DNA from: Abscondita cerata
Taxonomy: Eukaryota; Arthropoda; Insecta; Coleoptera; Lampyridae
Direction of reading: 5' to 3'
Assembly: GCA_030710515.1 (NCBI GenBank)
Contig: JALBCR010003422.1
Coordinates: 186,001 to 250,000 of the forward strand
DNA length: 64,000 bases
Under the pieces are notes generated by a model. The model searched no databases, was not told where the DNA came from, and saw nothing but the letters and a program-made list of their open reading frames with translations. Both the position numbers and the translations under genes were made by a program. Positions 24,801-35,560 of this stretch are shown piece after piece. Each line of letters begins with the position of its first letter. Position 1 is the first letter of the stretch.

Positions 24801-25440
24801 AATTGGAGGATATTAGAATGATTATAAATTGAATTAATTTCACTTTCAGATTTCTTTGTTCTACATAAAATAATGTTCATAAATAATCACGTCAGTCAAT
24901 AGTAAATTTTGAAGGCTATAAAAACATGTGCTTTATCAATAACAATAAAAAGTGTAGAGAAACTATTTACTTTTTTTCATTTGAAAATAGTCGTAAAATA
25001 TGGAAAGTTTCGATTTCAAAGTTATTATCAAATAAAATTTATATAATCAATTGTAAACATTAACTCATTGGTTTTGTTTTTCTTTACAAATTTTTAATTA
25101 AATTGTAGAGAATAAAATAACACGTGTTGCATTTAAATATTTGCATCGATAAATAATACGACCCATATTAAATATCCTTGTGAAAGCCAATCTTAGACCT
25201 CATTTTTTCAATGGTTCTCTTATGACGTATTATTTTCTTGAAATCAAAGAAACCACTTCATTAATATTTTTGCAATGAACTCGCGTAGTATCTATGGGGC
25301 GATCTTTGATTGTATTCATTACTTAAAATTTTATAGCTTTACGTGATTGTGATAGTAAATAGTTTTTGCAATGTCTATCTAATACTTAAAAACCAATTAC
25401 TATTTGTAAAATACCTACTGAAACAATCTAAACCGCATAA
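24801..25440. other. AT-rich upstream DNA of the SLC17 gene
   Basis: No repeat or gene recognised. Confidence 0.4.
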
Positions 25441-25507
25441 AGATAGATCTATATTTATAAGATAATAAGATAAGATATCAGGGCATTACATTTTCACGTA
25501 TAAAAGC
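25441..25507 (+). promoter_or_regulatory. Probable promoter: GATA-motif cluster plus TATA box
   Basis: Four GATA cores lie within 40 bp (AGATAG at 25441; AGATAA twice and AGATAT between 25460 and 25480). They are followed by TATAAAAG at 25499. About 80 bp downstream, 'gaagaag|GTAATT' at 25584 could be the donor of a 5' untranslated intron; a pyrimidine-rich acceptor candidate (TTTCACTTTAG) lies near 25990, 65 bp before the ATG. GATA clusters next to a TATA box are common in insect midgut and fat-body genes. Tissue and use are inference. Confidence 0.5.
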
Positions 25508-26055
25508 TTAGCAAGAACAAAAGTTTATATACAATCGTCCCAAACACTTGCAAAAACAACGTTTTAATTGATATTCGAAGAAGGTAATTTTCAATGTCTT
25601 CCACTTAATGATATAAAACAAGTTTGCACTAAAACTTCAGTAAACACCAGTGAACGTAGCTGTTAACAACTACATTGGAAATTAAACGATATAGCATAGA
25701 AAACGGAAAATTAAAATAATTTTTAATCACGTCGCTATATTAGAAAAAAATTCTTATCGTGTTACCAGGTCCACTATAGGCGGATAAAGAAACCTTTAAA
25801 ACATATTGTTTACTACTATAATTTCTAAATTAATCGAGTGTTATTTAGTGTGGTGTTGGGGTTGTGTCAGCAGAACGTGAATTGTCTGCAAACGAATTGA
25901 GATTTGTCGGTAACCAATAAAAAGCGGTATTAGTGCTATTTAAGAGTGACCGGAATCACGCAACACTGATAACCGTTGCTATTTCACTTTAGTAAACCTA
26001 GTCGTTTGCGGTAACGCTTTAATCAAATATTCCCATTTTATTCGATCCTTGCATT

Positions 26056-28182
26056 ATGGAGAAAACTCAACATCTTACCAAGTTTAAATCTGAAACTAGC
26101 ACTCTCATACCGCAACCGCCTCTGTGCCCAAAGTACGGGGTGCTAGTACAAGAACGAGAGGAAAATTTCCATCCCGTTTACCTGCAATTCGAACGCGAAA
26201 AAAGTAAGTCATCGAAATAACTAAAAGTGGCGTCCTTGGTATTAACATCTATTAAATAATTATTTATTCATAATATTTGCTACATTTCACTATCATTAAT
26301 TCAAACAAACACTTTCACGCCGTTCCTCGAGTAGTGAGATAAGTCACAACGTTTTTATTTGATATTTTTTTATCTACTTCAATGTTATTGCATTTGTTGT
26401 AATGTATTACAATAAAATTTTGTTACAGACACTTGCTTCGGAGCTAGACACCTTCAAATACTCTTCTTAGCTTTGTTGCTATGCATTGGTTATGGAATGA
26501 GGGTAAATCTATCTGTCGGTATAGTTGCAATGACAGACCCGACAATTAATCCAGGATTTAAGGTAAGCTATTTTTGTTTGCGCAATTACAACAATATAGA
26601 TTAATTAATTTTTTACAGACGTACGATTGGCATGATGAAAGTATCATATTATCTTCGTTCTTTTGGGGTTACATCCTGCCTCAAATAATAGCGGGTCAAG
26701 TGTCCACTAAGTTTGGAGCGCGTTGGTTCCTTGTCGGAACAACGGCAATTTGTTCCTTGTTCACTATTCTAATTCCGGTAATGGCCGATTTAGGTTCTTG
26801 GGGAGTCATGATTTGTAGGATAATTCAGGGAGTAACGCAAGGGTTCTTCTATCCGTGCGTTCACACTATGTTAACTAAATGGGCACCTATACCGGAAAGA
26901 TCCCGATTAGGTGCATTTGTTTTCGCTGGTAAGTTCAAGAGACGCGAAAAATTAAAATTTTACTTTTAACCTTATAGGCGGACCATTAGGCTCCGTAATA
27001 GCTATGCCGGTAACTGGATGGATATCAGGTAGTTCTTACGGTTGGCCTTTTGCGTTTTACGTTTATGGACTCGTTGGATTTATCTGGGTTATTGCTTTTT
27101 CGATCTTTGGATCTAACAGTCCCGCAGAACATACAAGTATTTCTGCTGAAGAAAAATTGTATATTGAAACGTCTCTCGGTGTGAAAACCGATCACTCAGA
27201 GGTAACGTGCACTAAATACCTGTTACTGGGCTAATATTAATTGACCCATTTCAGAAAGCACCAACACCTTGGAAATCAATTTTCACATCTCTACCTGTAT
27301 ATGCAATACTTGTAACACATTGTGCCCAAAACTGGGGATTCTGGACTTTGCTAACCGAAATGCCAACATACATGAAGAACGTGATGAATTTTGACATCAA
27401 ATCCGTAAGTATCTGTGAGATTTACGGATCACTTTTCAACTATCACGTTTTCTTTAGAATGGTTTGCTTTCCGCATGTCCGTACTTTACGATGTGGGTAA
27501 TGAGTTTTATATTCAGTGGTTTCACCGATTACATAATAAACAAAGACTGCGTAAGCATAGGGACCGGAAGAAAAATCGCGAACAGTATAGGTAATGAAAC
27601 GTTACGCAAACGATGTCAAATATCTATTCATCCTGTTACTTTCAGGGTTGTACGTACCAGCTTTGGCTCTTATAATATTAGGATTCTTTGGTCATGGTTT
27701 AGACACTACCGGAATGGTAATATCGCTGCTTATTATCGCAGTTGGTAGCAACGCAGCCCATATGTGTGGCTATCAAGTTAATCATTTGGACTTATCTCCA
27801 ACTCACGCTGGAACTTTAATGGGCATAACTAACGGAATTTCAAATATTTTCGCCATCCTTGGACCACTTTTAGTGCACTACGTCGTAAAAGATAAAGTAG
27901 GTCTTATATTTCTTAAGGGTAATTAATTAAATTAATCATCGCATTACAGCACGACCCTGAGCAGTGGAAAATCGTTTTTCTCATAGCAGGAGGATTTTAT
28001 ATAGTCGGTAACACCCTGTACGTAATATTCGGGTCTGGTGACATACAACCATGGGATACGTGCGAGGCCATTACCGAAGAAGATATAGGTACGCGTAATT
28101 CTATAAACACGCTTTTACAACAATAACCGTTTTATTTACAGAAAAAAGTCCAGAAAAACCGACAGAAAAAACTAAGCTATGA
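26056..28182 (+). CDS. SLC17 family transporter (sialin / inorganic phosphate cotransporter-like), 9 exons
   Basis: Exons: 26056-26203, 26429-26562, 26619-26928, 26978-27201, 27255-27404, 27458-27590, 27646-27896, 27950-28088, 28142-28182. All introns are GT-AG, phases agree throughout, and the product is 509 residues, the usual length. It is a major-facilitator membrane protein with about 12 helices. The first helix follows a ~55-residue cytosolic tail (FLALLLCIGYGMRVNLSVGI). Family signatures are FFWGYILPQIIAGQVSTKFG, QGFFYPCVHTMLTKWAPIPE with ERS, HCAQNWGFWTLLTEMPTYM, and NHLDLSPTHAGTLMGITN. Members move anions (phosphate, sialic acid, glutamate and others) using ion gradients; the substrate here cannot be told. 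The C-terminus is short and lysine-rich. No lesion is seen. Confidence 0.93.
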
Positions 28183-28530
28183 GAAATAGTTTTATCGTAA
28201 ATGAGAGAAAATTTTCCAGCACTAAATCATGAAAAACAGGTGCCAAACCCTCCAATTACTTCAAATATTGTTCGATGTACCTGAAGTGATATTTTCGAAT
28301 TACATTTTGTGATAGTTCAATTTAATTATAACAAATTCATTACGAAATTGCGCGTCGAATCAATCAATACGGTATCAAGTTGAGCCAAAGTAATCGTGTG
28401 ATTTTTTCATGTGTGCTATTATTTATTATTTTTAAGATTATTTTATACCATAACGCTATTTATTTACTCACCTTGTATTAATTTTTATTTGTACAAAACT
28501 GTGATCTTATTGCAGACTATTGAATATTTT

Positions 28531-28536
28531 AATAAA
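28531..28536 (+). terminator. Poly(A) signal of the SLC17 gene
   Basis: AATAAA occurs about 350 bp after the stop codon and is the first clean hexamer in the 3' region. Its use is inferred. Confidence 0.55.
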
Positions 28537-28639
28537 TTAAGGTGAAATAAGTATGGAATTTTTATAGGTTTGCTTCTTAAAATACCTACTTTAAATATTT
28601 TCTAAAATTTAATAAGAGTCATTAAAGCTTAAAATACAG

Positions 28640-29090
28640 TCTACCATTTGTCAATTCTGGTAGAACTTATAATCGTCCAGATGGCAAAACCACTTTTTTG
28701 CATTTTCTGACTTAACCATCTACCCAACTGAAAAATACCTCTGTGTACGATTGTTTGCCTCGGAATTCCACGTCTTTTGGTAAAAATCGTTTTTCGATAG
28801 CTGATTCCTGTGATCCAGAAAGTCCGAAAACCTATGTCTGTAAACAAGCAAGCCTACAAGTTAGTACGCGTGATAGCGCCTCACGGCAAGCGTCTAAAAC
28901 CTTGATTTTTTCACAGTATGTCTTGTCTACTACAAGGAAGAGCTGATTAGAAATTGGGCATTGTACGACGCACCCTTCCTGTCTCAACCCCACCACAATC
29001 ATGTCCAAAACAGGTTTTTGAAAGCAAATTATTACCTGGCATGGTACCTGCACTGCCAGCACATGGTGGATAACAAATTTTCTACTCATT
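28640..29090 (-). other. Higher-GC patch with overlapping open frames, unassigned
   Basis: Two minus frames (29089-28832 and 28847-28641) run end to end, and a plus frame (28743-28946) overlaps them. Composition is less AT-rich than the flanks. The downstream 29100-29240 is a pyrimidine-rich TTTTTCTCTTC tract. I recognise no protein family on either strand. It may be a decayed mobile-element segment. Confidence 0.3.
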
Positions 29091-29932
29091 TTTATTCTTT
29101 ATTTCATTCTCTTAATTTTTTCTTCTAATTTTTGTCTCTTCATTTTTCTTCTTATTATTTTCTCTTCATTGTTTCTCCTAATTTTTTTCTCATTTTTTTT
29201 TTTAATTTTTTCTCTTAACTTTTTCTCTTCATTTTTCTTTGCTAAATTGGAAAACTGGAAATTATGCAAATCGTTGAGCTACGTATAGGATGTTTTATAG
29301 TTTCATATTTTTTTATGTTTTTATGTCATTTTTAACCTAATTTAATGACGTTTACAGAGAATTGTAGAAGCGTACCTTTCGCATTTTCTAAAAATATTTT
29401 TCTTGATACAGGGTGGCCAAAAATCATTAAAGTAGACATTTTTTTAAATGATATTCCCTATTTTAGATTGCTTATTAGGGGAATTTTGTAATTAAAACGG
29501 TTCCACTTTAAGATTACAAAAAAACTTACATAACTTAAATCTTTTAAACTATTAATTTCTAAGGTTTTCGACTGGCAAGCGCACAAACTTCCAGAACTTT
29601 TTGTATTGGGTTTTTTTATGCTATTTGATAAACTATTTTAAAAATAATCTCATCATCTAAAGAATCAGACGATGAGAGAAGTTCTGACAAAACTGATACA
29701 TTATAATGAGTGACATTTGAAATATGTAAAGGTTATGTTTGGAGATTGATCGTTAATACAAGACCTTTCAATGCAGATCAACAGAGAGTAATCTCCGACC
29801 GCTTGTATTTTCAGTGGGTAGAGCAGTCAAATATAAATTACAATCGGCGATCGCTTAAAAATTGATCCAAAGCACCCATCACTTGTACTATTTTTAATGA
29901 AGAAGGATAGTGAAGAAAAGTATATCTATATA
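29091..29932. other. Pyrimidine tract and element fragments
   Basis: 29095-29245 is an imperfect repeat of (TTTTTCTCTTCA)-like units. At 29409 a CAGGGTGGCC end preceded by TA starts a repeat with no matching right end, probably a truncated mariner-type element. The rest is unassigned. Confidence 0.45.
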
Positions 29933-30039
29933 CAGGGTGTTCCATTGTAAAACAAGCATACGTTAATTGCAGGTAAGGGGCATCAAGCTGATTTTAAAAT
30001 ACCCATATGATTGATCTAGCGCTCTTTATAACCGAAACG

Positions 30040-30860
30040 GGTGGAATTTTTTTGCAACATGATGGTGCTTCACCACATTATAGGCGAATTGTAAGAGATT
30101 TTTTAAATACCAACTTTCCAGATAAATGGATATGTAGAGGAGGTCTACATGAATGACTTCCAAGGCCACCTGATTTTAACCCTGTCGATTATAACGTTTG
30201 GGGATATCTCAAATCTAAAGTTTATGCAGTAGAGATAAACAATAGAGAGCAATTGTATTTATTTATTTATTTAATCGTATGGTACATTTTAAATATTGTA
30301 TTGTGATGTAAGTATTATGTATGGTGCCCCAGAAGATCAGTATAAACCTGTACGGTGTGGTGCCTTGTGCAATTGTGGATTGGTTCGTCTTGGCAAAGCA
30401 TTTACTTCAAGGTTTAGGAAAACCACTAAAACCTAAACATGCCAACCCTTACCCACCCTAGTATTCACATGTAATAATATTAATTAAGTGTGTAATGTGA
30501 TTGTGTTTTGTGAAATTGTATTGTACATTTTTTCCTAATTATCCGGGAGGGTCTTGATGACCAGGTCCGGAAACCAAAGTGGTGATTCTCAGGAACAACA
30601 TGTTTTTCTTGTTGACCATGGAGTACTGTAAGGTACTGATCACCTTCCATATTTTATATTTGCACCAAAAACCCCTAAACAAACACACACAAAAAAAACT
30701 CTAAAGAAAATTGACGTACGTTTTGACGCAATTGTATGAAAAACTTGAAGGAGCATGTAGGAAACTTGGAAATAATCCAGAAGTTATTAGAAGTGTGTCA
30801 GCCATATTATAAAAAGAGCAGAAAAATGCATTAGACTAAATGGGGGTCATTTTGAACATT
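30040..30860 (+). pseudogene. DD41D-type transposase remnant split by an insertion
   Basis: FLQHDGASPHYRRIVRDFL begins near 30050. Then PDKWICRGGLHE, a stop, and RPPDFNPVDYNVWGYLKSK follow; the two aspartates are 41 codons apart. The insertion 30258-30727 interrupts the frame within INNREQLY. On the far side it resumes as LYEKLEGACRKLG and ends MGVILNIC, the last part read in a shifted frame of the usual NGGHFEHL ending. The N-terminal half (helix-turn-helix and first D) is missing, so this copy is internally deleted and dead. Confidence 0.75.
30258..30727 (-). mobile_element. Nested LINE 3' tail plus inverted unit A, flanked by target duplication
   Basis: 30258-30540 is the LINE tail family in minus orientation, starting at its (AATA)-type end ('ttatttatttattt'). 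30541-30700 is unit A (CCGGGAGGGTC…) in plus orientation. The bases GCAATTGTAT occur on both sides (30248-30257 and 30729-30738), a target-site duplication for the whole composite. Compared with the 9.8-kb copy, unit A is turned round relative to the tail, as expected from 5' inversion during target-primed reverse transcription. Confidence 0.75.
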
Positions 30861-31525
30861 TGTAGTGTTTAGTAGTTTAGTTTCTTTCTAATTTCTGTTT
30901 TTTATAAGTAAGTTAATTGTTAAATTGCATTTAATGGTTATTTTAATAAGTTACGTCATTTTTTATACAGGGTGTTTCATGTTTTCTTTCATATTTCATA
31001 TTCGTAGTAAGCTAAAATACATTAATTAACGCTTATCTCACAATATTTAGTGTTGAGGATCAGATAATTGACATTAAAATGAAATAAAATGTAAATAATC
31101 CCATGAATTTCATTTTGACTTCTGAAACTATTCTGGCCAAACTCCGAAGGCACATCCTTAGATTCAGTTTTTTGCGCTCTATTCGAATATGAAAACAAAA
31201 ATTTTAAATTTGATAATAGAGGGTGTTGTTTTTGGTGTTAACAAATTTGTAAATATTTTGTGAAGCCGGACCTGGATTTTATTTTTCATAAATATTTTTA
31301 TGTTTTGGGCACATTATAAAAAATATGTAACCCAAACATTAAAAAATATATACAAGGCGGATCATAAGTTATAAGCCATATTGAAGAAATGGACAAAATA
31401 CATAAAACACTCTGTATTTCAGTTATAAAAAGCGCTAGATTAATCAGATGGGGGTATTTTAGAATCACCTTGATGCCTCATACCTGCAGTTAACGTAAGC
31501 CAGTTTCCCAATGAAACACTCTGTA

Positions 31526-33290
31526 TACGAGTGTAATTCTGAATGGTCAAAACCGAAACCACTATTACAGGGGTAAAAATATAATTCCACAGCAGCGCAG
31601 AAAGTGTGGGGTTCGTACCGGTTCTCCGAACCGGCCCGTCTTAGAGCCGCAGGTTTGGCAAACCGGTATTTTGTAGTGCACTACGAACCGGCCTTTAATT
31701 ATTAGCGAACCGACAACTATGGAATGAACCAAATCGCAAATGAGGAAATATTTTGTCTTAAATTAACGTTTAAAAATATGTCAATTAATGGATAGATTAC
31801 AGAGCATTGTTATGGTACATACAACTCGTGCTTTGTCATTTTTTTGACTCATATATTTTTGCTATCTCATGCCAAAGCAAAACTGGAGTTTGTGACAATA
31901 TTCCCATTTTTGTAAATTTACCAGGGCGGATAGGAGATAGAGAGGTGCTGTATCTTGCCAAAGAGTGCAGCAGCAATCAAAAAGTGAATGCTGCGAGAAT
32001 TGTAAAAAAATAGAGTTTAAATTAATAGAAATGCTAGTATTAGTCGTTTAATAGTTAATACAAAGTGTTTAACCTAAAAAATTTTACAGTCGTGGAATTA
32101 GTTTGTGCAAAGAAATCTTATTGCGCAATAAAGCAGTGGATCACGCAATAAAGTCAGGAGTAAAGTTAAGGACTTAAATGAGGTTTATACTAAATAATAT
32201 TTGCTTCTTTATGTTTCAATTTTACTGTTTAAACTAAAAGTTTTTACTTATATTTATTATTCTTGGGTGTAAATCAAATGTATTTTTTTAAATTTATTTG
32301 TTATTTTAGGTGTTTACAGGGTAAAACTAATAAAGTATTGTTAAAGTTTGACGATATTTATTGCTGTACCTACCAAAGGTAGCAAATTAAATAATATATC
32401 GGATTATCAGAGAGCATTAATTTTTAGGGTTATTCCTACTCAATGTTTGTCCTAGAAAAGAAAGTTTTTTAGTGATTTCTGAATAGTTCTGAGCATTTCC
32501 GCATATACATATTTAATTTTAAATTTGTTATTTAAAATTATGGTCCAACATTTAAATTTATTAATTTTTAAAATTGCGCCCGAATTTCAGTAGCGTGGTT
32601 GTTTTAAGTAATTTCGGCAGCCAACATAACGTTAGAGAGGTCCGACGCAAATTGCTGTCTTCTAGAAGGCAATAATGTTGCCACTGGTACTAACAGCCTG
32701 ACATGCAAAGACTCTGATAAATTAGTTCAGCAAAGTAGGTATAGGTAAAATATTGATACCAATAAAAGTACGTAAAAATGCTTTGACGGTTTTTTCTATC
32801 GATTATGAATATTTAGCTTAAATCTCGTTTACGTGCTATTTTAGGCCTAGTGATTAAGCAACCAAACATTCGGGTCAAAAATTCAATTGATAGCTGACGT
32901 TGAAATCTACTTCTTCGCGACTTCTTGTTCTATATAACGTCGGCTTTTTTGATTTAGATAATTGGCGTCAGCGGTGGTACCACGAGCTTTTTCATGACTG
33001 TTAAAGGGTTACGAGTTCCTTTATTATTTACAAGCTGTAATAAGTACATCTGTATTATGCACCCTATCGAATGCCGATTTTTACCTGAGGAACCAATCCA
33101 TGAATAATTAGAGGTAAAACTAGCCTACAAACTGCGTTCCATTTACAACACATTCCACAACTTTTTGTTCTATGGGGCAAACATTGTCGTGATTTTTCTA
33201 CAATGGAACCGCTGTACCTTATCACAGCAGGCGGCCGTGTATTTCGACACCTGTACGTCTTGACCTTTTGGGGGGGGCTGCCACGCCGTT
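31526..33290. other. No gene recognised; one palindromic repeat end
   Basis: At 31605-31700 there is a GC-richer patch with several ACCGG/CCGGT motifs ('ttcgtaccggttctccgaac'), likely the terminus of an unassigned DNA element. The plus frame 31807-32013 has no motif. Confidence 0.4.
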
Positions 33291-33753
33291 GATTTTATTT
33301 ACGCGTGAACTTGAACATTTTATTGCACTCTACATATTAACAACTGATATTAGCATCGTCGTCGCCGCGGGTCCTGCCTCCGTAATGTGATGCCGTCAAC
33401 GAAACGGTAGATGTTCGGTGGCGGCAGCTCGATGGTGGTGGTTCCCGTTGCTGTGGGCGAGCGTATGGACATGGGTGCCGTCGTTTTCTGCGGCGATGGA
33501 GGTAACGGCGACACTGGCTCCGGTATGGGTGGGCGTCGAAGGAAGGCGCGCACGTCGCTCCGCTGTCGACGTCGTTCTCGGCGCGACCCCTGTGGTACCT
33601 TGATTGCTGCGGGGGGCATCGACCGACCCTCAGTTGTGTGGCGGCGTGATCCCTGGGCCAGGCGTGGCACTGGGCTAGACGCGCCAGTGGGTAGGCCGGG
33701 CTATACGCGCCGGTGGTTGCTTTCACTGGGCTATACGCGCCAGTTAGTGACTC
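33291..33753 (-). other. GC-rich island with long open frames and a tripled 17-bp motif
   Basis: This is the only strongly GC-rich stretch in the window. The motif GGGCTATACGCGCCAGT (with variants) occurs three times at 33671, 33697 and 33727. On the minus strand a frame of 106 codons (33670-33350) is rich in arginine and proline and ends ELPPPNIYRFVDG. Long frames on both strands are expected from high GC alone. Next to the candidate LTR it may be the leader and gag start of an LTR element, truncated near 33290. Confidence 0.4.
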
Positions 33754-33907
33754 TGTTAGTTTAAGGCCTAACTGAGAGTGTCTCTTTTATGCGCGAGCCG
33801 TCTTCTTATAGGGGTTGTTGGCGTGATCGATCGGCTTCGCGTGTCCTCGGCTTGTAAGAGGGATGATTTTGCATGTGTAGGGATAGCCCGTGTTTGTGGT
33901 TCCCACA
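33754..33907 (-). repeat. Candidate solo/5' LTR of an LTR retrotransposon
   Basis: Read on the minus strand, it starts TGTGGGAACC at 33907 and ends AACTAACA at 33754, so TG…CA ends. Inside are CATAAAAG (near 33790) and an arthropod-type initiator TCAGTT about 20 bp downstream. Just after the end comes TGGCGCGTATAGCC, a primer-binding-site-like start (TGGCGC). No second LTR copy was found in the window, so this is a guess from layout. Confidence 0.4.
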
Positions 33908-34192
33908 ACCTTATCAGCCAGTAGATAACTAATCATCTTTCGTACTTTTTGTATCCGTATCAATTGTAAATTTACCTAAAACACCTGACGTTTCCGCACA
34001 TCAAATAAAACAATTTGACAGTCATAAAGTGTGCACTTGTATTGCCTTTGTTAATCTAAATAAATAGGTATGTAAAAGTCCGATAGCAATAGATGGCCCG
34101 CTATATTCAAAAACATTTGGTGCTAGTCTAGTCTAGATACAAAAAAATCATAGTCGACACTATTATCAAATATACTCTTTGCTATCTATAAA
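33908..34192. other. Spacer
   Basis: Nothing recognised. Confidence 0.4.
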
Positions 34193-34732
34193 TACATTTA
34201 TACGGCCCTTTAACGCCGGTGTTACAACTACGCGGTTGTTACTAAAACCGGCGTAAATTTGTGTGTAAACAGCGTTTTATACCGATTTTAATAATAACGG
34301 TGTACTAACGCTACACCTCTTGACGAAGAGGCGTGACGTTAGTAAATCGTTATAAAACGCTGTGTAAACGCAGATTTCTAAATAAAACCTGTGTAAGGCA
34401 GGGCTGCCAACTAGATACCAAATTCTGCTGTAACATAATTTAATTTTTAATAAATAAGAATAGTTTGCAATTTACTGAGTTTATTATACTGATGTTTATT
34501 AGCCTAGAGTAGAAAACTTTGGTATTTATTTAGTGTGAGGTTATGATCAACAAAAATCAAAGTGACAAATCAGTTGACTACATGGCGGCAAAATTTGAAA
34601 TGGTGATGAAACAGTGTTAAATAACAACGGTTTACATTTTAACGCTTCATTGTATAAACACTAATTCTACATCGGTCTTAAAAACACCGGTTTTACTAAC
34701 ATCGGCATTAAAGCACCGCCCGTGTAAATGTA
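34193..34732. repeat. Foldback element with CG-containing inverted ends, ~540 bp
   Basis: The left end TACATTTATACGG and the inverse of the right end TACATTTACACGG open two arms sharing 'ggtgtta' and 'actaaaaccgg' blocks over about 90 bp. Inside is a second hairpin (34266-34368): 'aaacagcgttttata' is repeated inverted, closing on CCTCTTGACGAAGAGG. It is non-coding. The DNA class is unknown. Confidence 0.6.
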
Positions 34733-35560
34733 CTCTATGAATTGACATTAACTTGGCAGCTTAAGATACCTAATCTTTATTTCCTTTTGTCCGTTTTCTG
34801 CTTCGTTAGAAGTTAAAAACGCTGTTGCTATTTTAATATACTTTTTGTGAAAATATCTAGATTACAACCGTGTTGTGTACCAAATTGTAAAAATAGAACT
34901 TAACAAAAGTAGATATTTAATATGTATATTTGTAGTCAAAACAATTTGAAAGTTTAGATGATGAAAATTTTCGTCAACTTTGGATCCAAAGAATACAAAA
35001 AATTCTTCAATAAATCAAGAGAGTCGGCTTTGTCCACCCTTTCTTTTCTCTGTTGATAACTAAGTACCTACCTTAGTTTCTAAGTCATTTATGTTTTATG
35101 GATAATAAGCGCATTTGTGATAAACTTTGTGATCACAGAGTCTCTCGACAAAAAGGTTACTCATATGTTTGCGCCAATATTTTACTATAAGTTTCAAATA
35201 CTTTCACAGTTTAGTAGCTATAATTAGGAAAATTACTGTAACTTGTTTGGTACTAAATTCGTAATAATTGGGGTACTTACTTACTTACTTGCTATCAAAA
35301 CGTGAATTGTTTATTCGGCGTTCTGTAGTAGTTCTTTCGTTTTAATTAAAACCGCAATATTGGTGTCACATAACTAAATAGTCAATTTATCTGTGATACG
35401 AACTATAATGTTCACGTAATTTATTTCCTAATAGCCTTATTGTTGCTTGCTAAAAATTTAGGTTTTATGTATTTGCGTCTGTGATACAAGTGGTAAAACA
35501 AGCTCTATTGTCAAATTATAAGTTTCCTGCATTCTCAATTTGTTTTTATTTTTTATTTTT
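34733..35560. other. AT-rich DNA, no gene recognised
   Basis: No motif was found. A TTAC repeat of four units lies at 35277-35292. Confidence 0.4.

Larger units (their letters stand above)
29933..31523 (+). mobile_element. Second DD41D-type element with ~105-bp TIRs, interrupted by a LINE insertion
   Basis: The left end starts CAGGGTGTTCCATTG at 29933. The right end, read inversely from 31523, starts CAGAGTGTTTCATTG. The two match over about 105 bp, including 'attgcaggta', 'ggcatcaag', 'aaaatacccc' and 'atctagcgct'. TA flanks both sides (29931-29932, 31524-31525). Without the nested insertion it is about 1.1 kb. Confidence 0.8.

Noticed and set aside
33337..33764. Long open frames on both strands in the GC-rich island as genes
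   Set aside because: High GC makes stop codons rare in all frames; the products are low-complexity arginine/proline or glycine/arginine-rich and overlap one another.
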